Source of the DNA: Streptomyces fulvoviolaceus
Lineage (GTDB): Bacteria; Actinomycetota; Actinomycetes; Streptomycetales; Streptomycetaceae
Length of the DNA stretch: 64,000 nt
Assembly: GCF_000718165.1 (NCBI RefSeq)
Contig: NZ_JOEY01000034.1
Location: forward strand, 1-64,000
Direction of reading: 5' to 3'
Part shown: piece after piece, positions 53,190 to 63,906 of the stretch
Position numbering within the stretch: the first letter of the stretch is position 1
How the letters are laid out: every line of letters starts with the position of its first letter
Made by a program: the position numbers and the translations under genes
The notes under the pieces: generated by a model
Told to the model about the DNA's origin: nothing
The model's database searches: none
What the model saw: the letters and a program-made list of their open reading frames with translations, nothing else

Positions 53190-55550
53190 ATGGCAGACGT
53201 ACTCGTACTCGGAGCGGGACTCAACGGACTGACGACCGCGATGCTCCTCGCCCGCGACGGACACCGCGTCACCGTGCTGGAGCGGGACGGCGGCGAACCG
53301 GGCGGCGGCAGCGACGCGTTGTGGGAGAGCTGGGAGCGCCCGGGGGTCAGCCAGTTCCGGCTGCTGCATCTGATGCTGCCGCGCTGGCGGGCGGAGATCG
53401 GGCGCGAACTCCCGGAGGTGATCAGCGAGTTGGAGGCCCTCGGCGGTCTCCGGGTGAACCTGCTCGGCGTGCTGCCCGGCGAGTTGACCGGCGCCCTCCG
53501 CGCGGACGACGACCGCTTCGAGACGGTGACGGCCCGCCGTCCGATCGTGGAGGCCGCGCTGTCCGCGGTCGCGGCCCGTACCCGAGGGGTGACCGTCCAC
53601 CGGGGTGTCACGGTCACCGGGTTGCTGACCGGCGCCGAGTCGGCCCCGGGCGTCCCGCACGTGACGGGGGTCATGGCGGACGGAGGGCGGACGTTCCGCG
53701 CCGACCTGGTCGTCGACGTGACGGGTCGCCGCTCACCGGTGACGAGCATGCTGGACGCCGTGGGCGGGCGCCGCCCGGTCGAGGAGCGGGAGGACGCGGG
53801 CTTCGTCTACTACACCCGCCACTACCGCTCCCGAAGCGGAAACGGCGGCGGGCCCGAGGCCCGGGCCTCGGTGCTCCAGCACTTCGACAGCGTCTCGGCA
53901 CTCACCCTGCCCTGCGACTCCGGCACCTGGGGCGTGGGGCTGATCGCCTCCTCCCGGGACCCTCAACTGCGGGCGCTGCGTGACCCGGAGCAGTGGGAGC
54001 GGGCGCTCGCGCTGTTCCCCACCCTCGCGCACTGGGGCGACGGCGAGCCGATCACCGGTGTGCAGGTGATCGCGGGCATCGAGGACCGCCACCGCAGCTA
54101 CGTCGTGGACGGCACCCCCGTGGCCACGGGGCTGCTCGCCGTGGGCGACGCCTGGGCGTGCACCAACCCCTCTCTTGGGCGGGGCTCGTCGATCGGGGTG
54201 CTCCACGCCTGCGCACTGCGTGACCTGCTGCGCGAGACCGACACCGGCAAGCCCGAGGAACTGGCGCTGCGCTTCCACGAGGTCACCGAGGCCACCGTCG
54301 CCCCCTACTACCGGGCGACCCTGGCCTACGACCGGCACCGACTGGCCGAGATCGACGGCGACATCACCGGCCGCCCGTACCGCACCGCCGACCCCGCCTG
54401 GGCGATCACCAAGGCGATGGACGCCGCGGTGCTGCGCGACCCGGATGTACTGCGGGCTCGGACCTCGATCGCGTCGCTGCTCGCGACGCCCCAGGAGGTC
54501 CTCTCCTGGCCGGGCGTGATGGACAAGGTGCTGGCCCTCGGCTCCAACGCGCCGCAGTACCCGCTGCCGGGACCCGGCCGGGCCGAGCTGCTGGCCGCCA
54601 TCGGCGTGAAGGACAGTCCCACCGGCACCGTGACGAGGGACCTCGCCGTGCCCCGGACCACCCGGCCCACCGCGCAGACCGTGCCCGACGGCCCGGCCAC
54701 CGGCACCCGTATCGACGTCAACGGCGTCCGGATCAACGTGCACGACACCGGCGAGGGCCCCGCCGTACTGCTGCTCCACGGCTGGCCCGACACCCACGAC
54801 CTCTGGCGCCACCAGGTCCCGGCGCTGACGGCCGCCGGGTACCGGACGATCGCCCCCGACCTGCGCGGCTTCGGCGACTCCGACAAGCCGGCCGAGATCG
54901 CCGACTACGGGATCCTGAGGTTCATCGGCGACCTGATCGGCGTCCTCGACCACCTCGGCGTGGACCGGGTCCATGTGCTCGGCCACGACTGGGGCGGCGC
55001 GATCGGCGCGGTGTTCGCGGCGATGGCGCCCGCGCGGGTGACCGGCCTCACCTGTCTGTCGGTCGGGCATCCGGGGGCGTTCGGCGCGGCGGGCCTGACG
55101 CAGCGTGAGAAGTCCTGGTACATGCTGCTGTTCCAGTTCCCGGGCGTGGCCGAGCAGTGGCTGTCGCAGGACGACTTCCGCAACTTCCGCGACTGGGCCC
55201 GGCATCCGGACGCCGACGCGGTGATCGCCCGGCTCCGCGACCCCGGAGCACTGTCCGCAAGCCTCGGCGTGTACCGCGCCGTCCTGCCCCCGGAGTCGCT
55301 GATCGCCCCGCCCGTGCAGCTCCCGCCGATCCAGGCGCCCACCATGGGCGTGTGGAGCGACGGCGATGTCGCGGTGACCGAGCAGGCGCTCACCGGCACC
55401 GCCGCGTTTGTCGACGGGCGGTGGCGCTACGAGCGGATCGACGGCGCCGGCCACTGGATGCAGCTCGACGCACCGGACCGGGTCAACAGCCTGCTGCTCG
55501 ACTTCCTCGGCGAGACCGCGGCCCACACGGAAAGCACCACGCGTCGATGA
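53190..55550 (+). CDS. flavin monooxygenase fused to an epoxide-hydrolase-like alpha/beta hydrolase
   Basis: A 786-aa fusion. Residues 1-470 are an FAD-dependent hydroxylase/halogenase-type fold: VLVLGAGLNGLTTAMLLARD, RADLVVDVTGRRSP and GLLAVGDAWACTNPSLGRGS, the second FAD motif. Residues of about 505-780 are an alpha/beta hydrolase of the epoxide hydrolase/dehalogenase class: oxyanion HGWPDTHDLWRHQ, RGFGDSDKP, nucleophile D600 in VLGHDWGGAIG, and H755 in GAGHWMQLDAP. One protein could thus epoxidise and then hydrate a substrate (inference). ATG 53190 has GGGGAG 7 nt upstream. An ATP-binding regulator lies upstream. The third triad acid is not certain by eye. Confidence 0.9.
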   Translation: MADVLVLGAGLNGLTTAMLLARDGHRVTVLERDGGEPGGGSDALWESWERPGVSQFRLLHLMLPRWRAEIGRELPEVISELEALGGLRVNLLGVLPGELTGALRADDDRFETVTARRPIVEAALSAVAARTRGVTVHRGVTVTGLLTGAESAPGVPHVTGVMADGGRTFRADLVVDVTGRRSPVTSMLDAVGGRRPVEEREDAGFVYYTRHYRSRSGNGGGPEARASVLQHFDSVSALTLPCDSGTWGVGLIASSRDPQLRALRDPEQWERALALFPTLAHWGDGEPITGVQVIAGIEDRHRSYVVDGTPVATGLLAVGDAWACTNPSLGRGSSIGVLHACALRDLLRETDTGKPEELALRFHEVTEATVAPYYRATLAYDRHRLAEIDGDITGRPYRTADPAWAITKAMDAAVLRDPDVLRARTSIASLLATPQEVLSWPGVMDKVLALGSNAPQYPLPGPGRAELLAAIGVKDSPTGTVTRDLAVPRTTRPTAQTVPDGPATGTRIDVNGVRINVHDTGEGPAVLLLHGWPDTHDLWRHQVPALTAAGYRTIAPDLRGFGDSDKPAEIADYGILRFIGDLIGVLDHLGVDRVHVLGHDWGGAIGAVFAAMAPARVTGLTCLSVGHPGAFGAAGLTQREKSWYMLLFQFPGVAEQWLSQDDFRNFRDWARHPDADAVIARLRDPGALSASLGVYRAVLPPESLIAPPVQLPPIQAPTMGVWSDGDVAVTEQALTGTAAFVDGRWRYERIDGAGHWMQLDAPDRVNSLLLDFLGETAAHTESTTRR

Positions 55551-55836
55551 CGAGCCCCTTGGCTTCCCGTACGGCGGCCAGGTCGCTCACCTCGACCGTG
55601 CTCTTTCCGGAGCGGTAGACGGCGATGTACGCCTCTTCGGCGCCGATGCGCTCCTGGCTCCTGCGCACGACGTCGGCCGCGTCCTCACACCGCACGACCA
55701 CGACCACGACGCCGTCGGCGTCCGCGCACACCACGTCTCCGGGGCGGACGATCTCGCCGCCGATCAGCACCGGTTCGGCCATCGGCCCGACGGTCTCCTT
55801 GACCGTGCCCTTGATGCAGACGCCGTAGGAGAACAC
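55483..55836 (-). pseudogene. C-terminal fragment of an RraA-like aldolase/demethylmenaquinone-methyltransferase-type gene
   Basis: From GTG 55836: VFSYGVCIKGTVKETVGPM, VLIGGEIVRPGDVVCADADG, VVVVVRCEDAADVVRRSQER, the C-terminal half of RraA-fold proteins (HMG/CHA aldolases). The N-terminal half with GxxGGxxxD and the Arg/Asp metal site is missing, and the frame runs past the normal end into sequence that overlaps the convergent fusion gene. So it is a remnant. The open 105 bp 55837-55941 holds nothing recognisable. Confidence 0.65.
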
Positions 55837-55941
55837 GGGGACGGACGGGCGGCGCCGTCTCCACCCGCAGGAGTGGCCGTCGCCGAGTTGGTGGTCCTGT
55901 TCCCCCGTGGTCCTGTTCCCCCGCGGTCCCGGCCGGCCTTG

Positions 55942-56808
55942 TCAGCGCAGGATCACCGTGCGCCTCCCCTGGACGAACACCCGGCCTTCGCAGTGCCAGC
56001 GGACCGCTCGGGCCAGGGCTGCCGATTCCGCGTCGCGGCCGATGGCGGCGAGGTCGTCGGGTGTGTGGCTGTGGTCGACGCCGATGACTTCCTGGGCGAT
56101 GATCGGGCCTTCGTCGAGGTCGGCGGTGACGTAGTGGGCTGTCGCGCCGACGAGTTTGACGCCGCGGTCGTGGGCCTGGTGGTAGGGCTTGGCGCCCTTG
56201 AAGCTCGGCAGGAACGAGTGGTGGATGTTGATCATCCGGCCGGCCAGTCGGTTGCACAGGTCGTCGGAGAGCACCTGCATGTAGCGCGCCAGCACGACCA
56301 GGTCGACGTCGAACGAGTCGATGATCTCCAGGAGTCGGGTCTCGGCCTCGGGTTTGGTCGCGGCGGTGACCGGCACGTGGAAGAACGGGATGCCGTGCCA
56401 GGCGACGAGCGACTCGTGGTCGCGGTGGTTGGAGACCACCCCGACCACGTCGACGGGCAGGTCACCGCTGCGGGCGCGAAAGAGCAGGTCGTTGAGGCAG
56501 TGGCCGTAGCGGGACACCATGACCAGCACGCGGCGCCGGGTGCTGACCGGTTCGAGGTGCCACCGCATGGCGAAGGTGGCGGCCACGGCGGCGAAGTCGC
56601 GGCGCAGGGTCTCCGTGGCGCTCTCACCGCCGGAGGCGGCGAAGTACACCCGCATGAAGAAGTGGCCGTCGCGGCGGTCGCCGAACTGCTGGTTGTCGAT
56701 GATGTCGCTGTCGTGCTCGACCAGGAACCGCGAGACGGCGAGGACGATGCCGGGAGCCTCGGGGCAGTCGAGGGTGAGGACGTGCTCGACATTCGGTGAC
56801 GTGTCCAT
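55942..56808 (-). CDS. purU: formyltetrahydrofolate deformylase
   Basis: A 288-aa enzyme that hydrolyses 10-formyl-THF to THF and formate. N-terminal ACT domain (VLTLDCPEAPGIVLAVSRFL, IIDNQQFGDRRDGHFFMRVY) and a formyltransferase-fold catalytic domain: VVGVVSNHRDHESLV, LVVLARYMQVLSDDL, INIHHSFLPSFKGAKPYHQA and GATAHYVTADLDEGPIIAQE. The His of HHSFLP and the Asp in TADLDEGP are catalytic. Preceded by GGAGGTG; its ATG overlaps the soxG stop by one base. As the last gene of the sarcosine operon it would recycle THF from the one-carbon unit released by SoxA. Confidence 0.95.
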   Translation of the reverse strand: MDTSPNVEHVLTLDCPEAPGIVLAVSRFLVEHDSDIIDNQQFGDRRDGHFFMRVYFAASGGESATETLRRDFAAVAATFAMRWHLEPVSTRRRVLVMVSRYGHCLNDLLFRARSGDLPVDVVGVVSNHRDHESLVAWHGIPFFHVPVTAATKPEAETRLLEIIDSFDVDLVVLARYMQVLSDDLCNRLAGRMINIHHSFLPSFKGAKPYHQAHDRGVKLVGATAHYVTADLDEGPIIAQEVIGVDHSHTPDDLAAIGRDAESAALARAVRWHCEGRVFVQGRRTVILR

Positions 56809-57416
56809 CAGGGCACCTCCGGGCCGCGGTACTCGCTCATCGCGTCGATGAGCCAGCGCGCCAGGTGGTCGGCGAACGAGGACCGTGGGAACAGCCGGTA
56901 CGTCGGTGTCTCGTCGACCTGCCAGAGCAGCACCGCGATGGGGCCCACCGTGGTCGACACCGCCCGGCCGGGACCGAAGACCCGGGGGTGCAGGTCCAGC
57001 GGGCAGCCCTTCTCCAGCACCTGCCGGGCGGCCGGGCCGCTCAGCTCCAGCGTGGTGCGGTTCGCCGAGACGTCCACGACCGAGCCCGGGTCGCCGCCGA
57101 GTGCCTCCCGCAACTCGGCGGCGACAGCGGTCTCTTCGGCCTGGGACAGCACGAGCCATTCGTCGGGGCCGAGCCAGACGACCGTGTGGGGGCCGGATGC
57201 GGCGGTGTCGCCGCACTGCCGCGGGAGCGGCGCCCCCAGGGCCTTCTCGACACGGTCGGCCGCTTCGGAAGCGGGGTCGACGCGCAGGTTCACCATGGTG
57301 ACGAACGGCCACTCGGTCAGCGTGACGCCGCGGGCGCCCGTGACCGTGGCGGAGCGCATCCGCTCTTCCAGGTGCGCCAGGGGGCTGGTGCGCAGTGCGG
57401 TGATCGGCTCAGCCAT
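56808..57416 (-). CDS. soxG: sarcosine oxidase gamma subunit
   Basis: A 202-aa subunit of heterotetrameric sarcosine oxidase: [12 protein letters not shown] at the N-terminus, [46 protein letters not shown] and [20 protein letters not shown], a GcvT-like fold. It supports the alpha subunit. It overlaps soxA by 8 nt (ATGGCTGA) and purU by 1 nt, so it is tightly coupled. Confidence 0.93.
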   Translation of the reverse strand: MAEPITALRTSPLAHLEERMRSATVTGARGVTLTEWPFVTMVNLRVDPASEAADRVEKALGAPLPRQCGDTAASGPHTVVWLGPDEWLVLSQAEETAVAAELREALGGDPGSVVDVSANRTTLELSGPAARQVLEKGCPLDLHPRVFGPGRAVSTTVGPIAVLLWQVDETPTYRLFPRSSFADHLARWLIDAMSEYRGPEVP

Positions 57417-60270
57417 CTCGCTTGGTCCCTTCGGGGTCGTAGAGGACGAAGTCGGCCACCTCGACGGGCACCAGGTCCTCGCCCACCGGGGCGAGCAGGG
57501 TCTCGCCGATCCTGGCCCGCCCGCCGGCCACGAGGGCGAGGGCGAAGGGGCGGCCGAGGGCCGGGCTGTGGTAGCTGGAGGTGACGTGGCCGAGCATCGG
57601 CACCGGCACCGTCTCCAAGGAGACGTCCGGCGCGACGAGTTGAGTGCCTTCCGGCAGCCGGGTCGTGCGATCGGCCGGGAGCAGACCGACCAGTTGCTTG
57701 CGGTCGGTGCGGGAGGTGTCGGCGCGGGCGTAGGACCGCTTTCCGATGAAGTCCTTCTGCTTCGAGACGACCCAGGACATGCCCGCGTCCTGCGGGGTGA
57801 CGGTGCCGTCGGTGTCCTGGCCGACGATGATGTAGCCCTTCTCGGCGCGCAGGACGTGCATGGTCTCGGTGCCGTACGGGGTGATGCCGTACGGCTGTCC
57901 GGCCTCGTACACCTGCTCCCAGACGGCGCGGCCGTACCACGCGGAGACGTTGATCTCGTAGGCGAGTTCGCCGGAGAAGGAGATCCGGCAGATGCGGGCC
58001 GGGACACCGGAGGCCAGGGTGGTCTCGCGGAAGGCCATGAAGGGGAAGGCCTCGGCGGACAGGTCGACGTCGGGCGCGAGTTGGGCGACGACCTCGCGTG
58101 ACTTGGGGCCGACCACCGCGATCGTGGTCCACTGTTCGGTCACCGAGGTGCAGTGGACGTCGAGTTCGGGCCACTCGGTCTGCAGCCACTCCTCCAGCCA
58201 GTCCAGGACGCCTGCGGCCCCGCCGGTCGTGGTGGTCATGAAGTAGCGGTTGTCGTCGAGGCGCAGGGTCACGCCGTCGTCGAAGATCATGCCGTCGGGC
58301 TTGCACATCACGCCGTAGCGGGCGAGGCCGGGCTTGAGCTTCTTGAAGGCGTTCGTGTAGACGCGGTTGAGGAACTCGCCCGCGTCCGCGCCCCAGATCT
58401 CGATCTTGCCGAGGGTGGAGGCGTCCATGACCGCCACTCCCTCACGGGCCGCGCGGCACTCGCGGGCCACGGCGGTGTCCATGTCCTCACCGGGCAGGGG
58501 GAAGTACCAGGGGCGCTTCCACTGCCCGACGTCCTCGAACAACGCTCCGTGCGCCACATGCCAGCTGTGGATGGAGGTGGTCCGCTCCGGATCGAACAGC
58601 TCGCCGCGCTCGCGTCCCGCCAGGGCGGCGAACGCCACCGGCGTGTACGGCGCCCGATAGGCCGTGGTGCCGATCTCTCCCAGCGAACCGCCGAGGGCCT
58701 CGGCGATCACACCGATCGCGTTGACGCCGGACGTCTTGCCCTGGTCGCCCGCCGTGCCGAGCGAGGTGTAGCGCTTGACGTGCTCGACACCGCGCATGCC
58801 GGCGCCGGTGGACCTCCAGACGTCGGCGACGGTGACGTCGCGTTGCAGGTCGACGAAGTGGGTGTCCCAGGTGCCGGGTTCGCCGTCGGGGGCGGGCACC
58901 AGCCACAGGGCACGCACTTCAGGACGTACCTCCTTGTACGACGCCGTGGGTACCGGCACCGGGAACCCGGCCTCCGTCGCGGCCCGTGCACCGGCCCGCG
59001 CCCCCTCGCCCAGACAGCCGTCGAGGTCGTACGTCCCGCGGGCCGCACCGACGACCTGCTGGTCCCTCACGGTGCCGTCGGGCACGAACGCCACGAGCCC
59101 GGAGTCCCAGCGGAGCTTGCCCTGGCGCTGGCTGTGCAGGTGCACCACCGGGCTCCAGCCGCCCGAGACGGCGAGCAGGTCGCAGTCGAACGACTGTGGT
59201 GCGCCGGTGAGTTGACCGTCGGCGTCGAGGCCCTGGACGGTGACGGCGGTCAGTCGGCCTTCGCCCGCCGTGTCGACCACCGCGCTGCCCGTCAGCACCC
59301 GCACCCCCGTCGCCGCGGCGACCTCGGCGGCCCGGTGGGACAGCTCGGGGCGCGCGTCCACGACGGCGGCGATGTCGATCCCGGCGGCGTGGAGGTCGGC
59401 GACCGTGTCATAGGCGCTGTCGTTGGTCGTGCTCACCACGGCCCGCGAACCCGGGGCCACGGCATACCGGTTGAGGTACGTACGCACGGACGCGGCGAGC
59501 ATCACCCCGGGGCGATCGTTGCCGGCGAAGGTCAGGGGACGCTCGTGCGCGCCGGTCGCGAGGACCACCTGGCGGGCCCGGATGTGCCACAGCCGCTGCC
59601 GCGAGATGCCGGTGGCGGGTTCGGGGGCGCCGGTTCCGAGGTGGTCGGTGCGGCGCTGGAGGGCCAGCACGTAGTTGTCGTCGTACGAGCCGAAGGCCAT
59701 GGTGCGTTGCAGTACGACGACCTCGGGGGCGGAGTCGAGCGCGGCGCGGACGTCGGCGACCCACGTGAGGCCGGTCTGCGCACCTGAGAGCAGCGAACCG
59801 CCGGGCTCGGGCTGGTCGTCGACGAGGATCACGCGGGCGCCGGAGGCGGCGGCAGCGGCGGCGGCCGCGAGCCCGGCCGGTCCGGCGCCGACGACCAGGA
59901 CGTCGGTGTGCACGTACTTCTTGTCGTAGACGGCGGGGTCGGGGGCCGGGTCGAGCCGGCCCATCCCGGACAGCGTCGTGGCGGACAGGCCGTCGTACAG
60001 CTCCACCGCCGTCGCCGGCAGCATGCCCTCCGAGTACGAACCGCCGATCTGCAACAGGGCGTTGGGCTCCTCGACGCCGGCGGAGACGATGCCGCGCGGG
60101 CGGCCGCGGTAGATCGACGGAGCGACCTCGACGAGACCGTTCGCCAGCATCGCCGAGGCGACGGTGTCACCGGGGTGCCCGGTCAACTCCCGCCCGTCGA
60201 CGGTGAATCGCAGCACGGCGGCGCGGTCGACGCGGCCTCCTTGCCGCAGCCGGAAGTGCTGGTCGGTCAT
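57409..60270 (-). CDS. soxA: sarcosine oxidase alpha subunit
   Basis: A 953-aa subunit. N-terminal 2Fe-2S-like fold without cluster Cys ([20 protein letters not shown]), NAD-binding Rossmann domain ([34 protein letters not shown]; second motif [11 protein letters not shown]), then a C-terminal aminomethyltransferase (GcvT) domain ([41 protein letters not shown]-like [10 protein letters not shown]) that uses THF to take the methylene group. Reaction: sarcosine + O2 + THF to glycine + H2O2 + 5,10-CH2-THF. ATG 60270 overlaps the soxD stop by 4 nt. Confidence 0.96.
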   Translation of the reverse strand: MTDQHFRLRQGGRVDRAAVLRFTVDGRELTGHPGDTVASAMLANGLVEVAPSIYRGRPRGIVSAGVEEPNALLQIGGSYSEGMLPATAVELYDGLSATTLSGMGRLDPAPDPAVYDKKYVHTDVLVVGAGPAGLAAAAAAAASGARVILVDDQPEPGGSLLSGAQTGLTWVADVRAALDSAPEVVVLQRTMAFGSYDDNYVLALQRRTDHLGTGAPEPATGISRQRLWHIRARQVVLATGAHERPLTFAGNDRPGVMLAASVRTYLNRYAVAPGSRAVVSTTNDSAYDTVADLHAAGIDIAAVVDARPELSHRAAEVAAATGVRVLTGSAVVDTAGEGRLTAVTVQGLDADGQLTGAPQSFDCDLLAVSGGWSPVVHLHSQRQGKLRWDSGLVAFVPDGTVRDQQVVGAARGTYDLDGCLGEGARAGARAATEAGFPVPVPTASYKEVRPEVRALWLVPAPDGEPGTWDTHFVDLQRDVTVADVWRSTGAGMRGVEHVKRYTSLGTAGDQGKTSGVNAIGVIAEALGGSLGEIGTTAYRAPYTPVAFAALAGRERGELFDPERTTSIHSWHVAHGALFEDVGQWKRPWYFPLPGEDMDTAVARECRAAREGVAVMDASTLGKIEIWGADAGEFLNRVYTNAFKKLKPGLARYGVMCKPDGMIFDDGVTLRLDDNRYFMTTTTGGAAGVLDWLEEWLQTEWPELDVHCTSVTEQWTTIAVVGPKSREVVAQLAPDVDLSAEAFPFMAFRETTLASGVPARICRISFSGELAYEINVSAWYGRAVWEQVYEAGQPYGITPYGTETMHVLRAEKGYIIVGQDTDGTVTPQDAGMSWVVSKQKDFIGKRSYARADTSRTDRKQLVGLLPADRTTRLPEGTQLVAPDVSLETVPVPMLGHVTSSYHSPALGRPFALALVAGGRARIGETLLAPVGEDLVPVEVADFVLYDPEGTKRDG

Positions 60271-60563
60271 CGGTTCCCTCCGGCCTGGGGCAGTTCGGGG
60301 CGGGGCTCGTCGAGCCGGTAGGCGGCGAGCACCTCGTAGTTCACGGTGTCGCGCAGGACGTTGAACCAGCGACGGCAGCCGGTGCTGTGCATCCACCGCT
60401 CGGCGAAGGGGCCCTTGGGGTTGTCGCGGTAGAAGACGTACTCGGCCCACTGCTCGTCGGTGAGGTCGGCGGGGGTCTCGGGGTGGGGGACGTGGGCCTG
60501 TCCGCCGTAGTGGTACTCGGTCTCGTCCCGTGGTCCGCACCATGGGCAGGTGATCAGCAGCAC
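60267..60563 (-). CDS. soxD: sarcosine oxidase delta subunit
   Basis: A 98-aa subunit with the zinc motif [19 protein letters not shown] near the N-terminus and [28 protein letters not shown]. It binds a structural zinc in the heterotetramer. Start GTG 60563. It sits 10 nt after soxB and overlaps soxA by 4 nt. Confidence 0.95.
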   Translation of the reverse strand: MLLITCPWCGPRDETEYHYGGQAHVPHPETPADLTDEQWAEYVFYRDNPKGPFAERWMHSTGCRRWFNVLRDTVNYEVLAAYRLDEPRPELPQAGGNR

Positions 60564-60573
60564 GGTGTCCTCC

Positions 60574-61794
60574 TCAGTGGGCCACGGCTGCGGCGCCGTG
60601 CTCGTCGATCAACGCGCCCGTCGCGAAGCGTTCGAGGGCGAAGGGGGCGTTCAGCGGATGCGGTTCGCCCGTGGCGACGGTGTGCGCGAAGGCCCAGCCG
60701 GCGGCGGGGGTGGCCTTGAAACCGCCGGTGCCCCAGCCGCAGTTGACGTAGAGGTTCTCCACGGGGGTGGTGCCGATGATCGGGGAGGCGTCCGGGGTGA
60801 CGTCGACGATGCCGCCCCAGGTCCGCAGCACGTGCGCGCGGGCGAAGACGGGGAACAGCTCCACGGCGGCGGCCATCTGCTGCTCGATCACGTGGAAGGA
60901 GCCGCGCTGCCCGTAGCCGTTGTAGGAGTCGACGCCCGCGCCCATCACCAACTCGCCCTTGTGGGCCTGGGAGACGTAGACGTGCACATGGTTCGACATG
61001 ACGACCGTCGGATGCACCGGCTCGTGCAGCTCGGACACCAGCGCCTGCAGCGGATGCGACTGGATCGGCAACCGGAAACCGGCCCGCTCGGCCAGCACGC
61101 TGCTGTGCCCGGCGGCCGCGAGACCGACCCGGCCCGCGTGGATACGACCGCGGTTGGTCTCGACGCCGACGACCCGGTCGCCGTCCTTGAGGAAACCGGT
61201 GACCTCGCAGCCCTGGATCAGATCCACGCCCATCTCGTCGGCCCGGCGGGCCAGCGCCCAGGCCACGTGGTCGTGCTTGGCGATGCCGGCGCGCGGCTGG
61301 AAGGTGCCGCCGAGGACCGGGTACCGGGTGCGCGGCGAGAGGTTGACGATCGGGCAGACCTCGCCGACCTGGTCCGGGGTGAGCCACTCGGCGTCGACGC
61401 CGTTGAGGCGGTTGGCGTTGACGCGGCGCATGCCCTCGCGGACGTCCTGCAGGGTGTGCGCGAGGTTGAGGACGCCGCGCTGGCTGAACAGGAAGTCGTA
61501 GCCCAGCTCCTCCGGGAGCTGCTCCCACAGCTTGAGCGCGTGCTCATAGATCGCCGCGCTCTCGTCCCACAGGTAGTTGGAGCGGATGATCGTGGTGTTG
61601 CGGGCCATGTTGCCGCCGGCCAGCCAGCCCTTCTCCAGCACGGCGACATTGGTGATGCCGTGGTTCTTGGCCAGGTAGTAGGCGGTGGCCAGGCCGTGGC
61701 CTCCCGCGCCGATGATGACGACGTCGTACGAGGAGCGCGGCTCGGGGTTGCGCCAGAGGAAGTCCGGGTGCTCCGGCAGCGGCGTGCTGGTCAT
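60574..61794 (-). CDS. soxB: sarcosine oxidase beta subunit
   Basis: A 406-aa flavoprotein carrying the sarcosine dehydrogenation site with FAD and covalent FMN. Rossmann motif [40 protein letters not shown], and the FMN-linking His region [16 protein letters not shown]; active-site region [56 protein letters not shown] 61794 overlaps the glyA stop by 4 nt. Confidence 0.95.
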   Translation of the reverse strand: MTSTPLPEHPDFLWRNPEPRSSYDVVIIGAGGHGLATAYYLAKNHGITNVAVLEKGWLAGGNMARNTTIIRSNYLWDESAAIYEHALKLWEQLPEELGYDFLFSQRGVLNLAHTLQDVREGMRRVNANRLNGVDAEWLTPDQVGEVCPIVNLSPRTRYPVLGGTFQPRAGIAKHDHVAWALARRADEMGVDLIQGCEVTGFLKDGDRVVGVETNRGRIHAGRVGLAAAGHSSVLAERAGFRLPIQSHPLQALVSELHEPVHPTVVMSNHVHVYVSQAHKGELVMGAGVDSYNGYGQRGSFHVIEQQMAAAVELFPVFARAHVLRTWGGIVDVTPDASPIIGTTPVENLYVNCGWGTGGFKATPAAGWAFAHTVATGEPHPLNAPFALERFATGALIDEHGAAAVAH

Positions 61795-63095
61795 GCCGCG
61801 TCTCCGTTCAGGTGGGGGTAGAGGGGGTAGGCGGCGGCGAGCTTCTCGACCCGGGCGCGCAGTTCGTCGTCGGGCTGTTCGCCCTTCAGGGCCTCGGCGA
61901 TGATGTCGGCTACCTCCCGGAACTCCGCCGCACCGAAGCCGCGGGTGGCCAGGGCGGGGGTGCCGATCCGCAGGCCCGAGGAGATCATCGGTGGTCGGGG
62001 GTCGAAGGGCACCGCGTTGCGGTTGACGGTGATGCCGACGCGGTGCAGCCGGTCCTCGGCCTGCTTCCCGTCGAGCGCGGAGTTCCTCAGGTCGACGAGG
62101 ACCAGGTGCACTTCGGTGCCGCCGGTCAGCACCGTGATCCCGGCCTCGGCGACATCGTCGGACAGCAGCCGTCCGGCGAGGATGCGGGCGCCGTCCAGGG
62201 TGCGCTGCTGGCGCTCCTTGAACTCCGCGCCCGCCGCCACCTTGAAGGCCACCGCCTTCGCCGCGATGACGTGCTCCAACGGGCCGCCCTGCTGGCCCGG
62301 GAAGACCGCGGAGTTGATCTTCTTGGCCAGCCCGGCGCGGCTGAGGATCACACCGCCGCGCGGGCCGCCGAGGGTCTTGTGCGTGGTGGTCGTGACGACA
62401 TCGGCGTACGGCACCGGGTTCGGGTGCAGGCCCGCGGCCACCAGCCCGGCGAAGTGCGCCATGTCCACCATCAGATACGCGCCCACTGCGTCGGCGATCC
62501 GCCGGAACGCGGCGAAGTCCAGCCGGCGGGGGTAGGCCGACCAGCCGGCGACGATCATCCTGGGCCGGTGCGCGAGAGCGAGCTGTTCGACCTCGTCCAT
62601 GTCGATTCGCAGGTCGGACTCGCGCACGTGGTACGGCACGACGTTGTACAGCTTGCCGGAGTAGTTGATGCGCATGCCGTGGGTCAGATGGCCGCCGTGC
62701 GCCAGGTCGAGGCCGAGGATCGTGTCGCCGGGGTCGAGCAGCGCGAACATCGCGGCCGCGTTGGCCTGGGCGCCCGAGTGCGGCTGCACGTTGGCGGCCT
62801 CGGCGCCGAACAGTTCCTTCACCCGGTCGATGGCCAGCTGCTCGATGACGTCGACGTGCTCGCAGCCGCCGTAGTAGCGGCGGCCCGGGTAGCCCTCGGC
62901 GTACTTGTTGGTCAGGACCGAGCCCTGCGCCTCCATGACCGCGGCCGGGGCGAAGTTCTCCGAGGCGATCATCTCGAGGGTCGACTGCTGACGGCGGAGT
63001 TCGGCGTCCACCGCGGCGGCGACATCCGGGTCGAGTGCGCTGAGCGGGAGGGAGAGGGAGGAGGCGACCGGGGTGAGCGACGGGTTCGTTGCCAT
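61791..63095 (-). CDS. glyA: serine hydroxymethyltransferase
   Basis: A 434-aa PLP enzyme interconverting serine and glycine with 5,10-CH2-THF. Motifs: [54 protein letters not shown], and [16 protein letters not shown] with the PLP Lys. First gene of glyA-soxBDAG-purU: it can use both products of sarcosine oxidase, glycine and CH2-THF, to make serine. This is likely a second, catabolic glyA (glyA2 type in S. coelicolor). Transcribed away from a GntR gene with a palindromic site between. Confidence 0.95.
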   Translation of the reverse strand: MATNPSLTPVASSLSLPLSALDPDVAAAVDAELRRQQSTLEMIASENFAPAAVMEAQGSVLTNKYAEGYPGRRYYGGCEHVDVIEQLAIDRVKELFGAEAANVQPHSGAQANAAAMFALLDPGDTILGLDLAHGGHLTHGMRINYSGKLYNVVPYHVRESDLRIDMDEVEQLALAHRPRMIVAGWSAYPRRLDFAAFRRIADAVGAYLMVDMAHFAGLVAAGLHPNPVPYADVVTTTTHKTLGGPRGGVILSRAGLAKKINSAVFPGQQGGPLEHVIAAKAVAFKVAAGAEFKERQQRTLDGARILAGRLLSDDVAEAGITVLTGGTEVHLVLVDLRNSALDGKQAEDRLHRVGITVNRNAVPFDPRPPMISSGLRIGTPALATRGFGAAEFREVADIIAEALKGEQPDDELRARVEKLAAAYPLYPHLNGDAA

Positions 63096-63129
63096 CTGTG
63101 CACCATCCTGAGAGCCAACTAATGAGCAA

Positions 63130-63141
63130 CTGATATATCAG
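63130..63141. promoter_or_regulatory. CTGATATATCAG palindrome, probable GntR/FCD operator
   Basis: A perfect 12-bp A/T-rich palindrome in a 75% G/C gap, 35 nt before glyA and 49 nt before the gntR ATG. TGATATATCA is a common half-site form for FCD-type GntR repressors. Confidence 0.7.
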
Positions 63142-63189
63142 CCTCTGCGGTAAGGTATGGGAGTTCGCCGGACTGGTCAAGGGGGCTTC

Positions 63190-63876
63190 ATGCAGCAGGC
63201 AGGGGGCTTCATGCAGCAGGTGGCGACCGAGCCCGGGGGCGAGGAGCTGTCCCTCGCCGAGCGCGCCTACCGCGCCATCCGCGACCAGCTCGTGATGCTC
63301 GAGATCCGACCGGGCGCGCCGATCAACGAGGACCAGCTGGCCCAGTCCCTCGGCGTCGGACGGACCCCGGTGCGCGAGGCGCTCAAGCGGCTCCAGTACG
63401 AGCGCCTGATCACGACCTACCCGCGACGCGGCACCTTCGCCACCGACGTCAACATCACCGACCTGGCCCACATCTCCGAGGTACGCCAGGAGCTGGAACC
63501 CCTGGCCGCCGCCCAGGCCGCGCGGCGCGGCACGGCCATCGACCGAGCGACCCTGACGGACCTGCTGCGGGACCTGGAGAGCGTGGACTCCGGCCGGCAC
63601 GACGCCGCCGAGCTCATGCGTCTGGACCTCCGGGTCCACCGCGCCACCTACGCCGCCACGCACAACCCGTACCTGGAGGACACCCTCGTCCGCCACGACA
63701 ACCTGGCCACCCGCATCTGGTGCCTGTTCATCGACCGACTGCCCGGCATGGCCGGCCACGTCGAAGAGCACAGACCGTTGATCGAGGCGATCGTCGCCGG
63801 CGACTCCGACACGGCGGCGCGGCTCGCCCGCAGCCACGTCGAGGGCTTCGAACAGGCCATCCGCGACGCCATCTGA
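63190..63876 (+). CDS. GntR-family (FCD) regulator of the sarcosine operon
   Basis: A 228-aa regulator: winged HTH ([55 protein letters not shown]), FCD ligand domain ([59 protein letters not shown]). The start is ambiguous: a 21-nt tandem duplication gives two ribosome-site-plus-ATG copies (ATG 63190 and 63211), and ATG 63157 is also in frame. 63190 has AGGGGG at good spacing. Divergent from glyA with an operator between, so it likely senses sarcosine, glycine or a related acid (inference). Confidence 0.92.
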   Translation: MQQAGGFMQQVATEPGGEELSLAERAYRAIRDQLVMLEIRPGAPINEDQLAQSLGVGRTPVREALKRLQYERLITTYPRRGTFATDVNITDLAHISEVRQELEPLAAAQAARRGTAIDRATLTDLLRDLESVDSGRHDAAELMRLDLRVHRATYAATHNPYLEDTLVRHDNLATRIWCLFIDRLPGMAGHVEEHRPLIEAIVAGDSDTAARLARSHVEGFEQAIRDAI

Positions 63877-63906
63877 ATCCCCTGCCTCAGCTGGGGGAGG
63901 GTTCAG
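63873..63906. terminator. bidirectional hairpin terminator at the gntR 3' end
   Basis: CTGAA-T-CCCC and GGGG...TTCAG pair around TGCCTCAGCT, overlapping both convergent stop codons. Confidence 0.6.
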
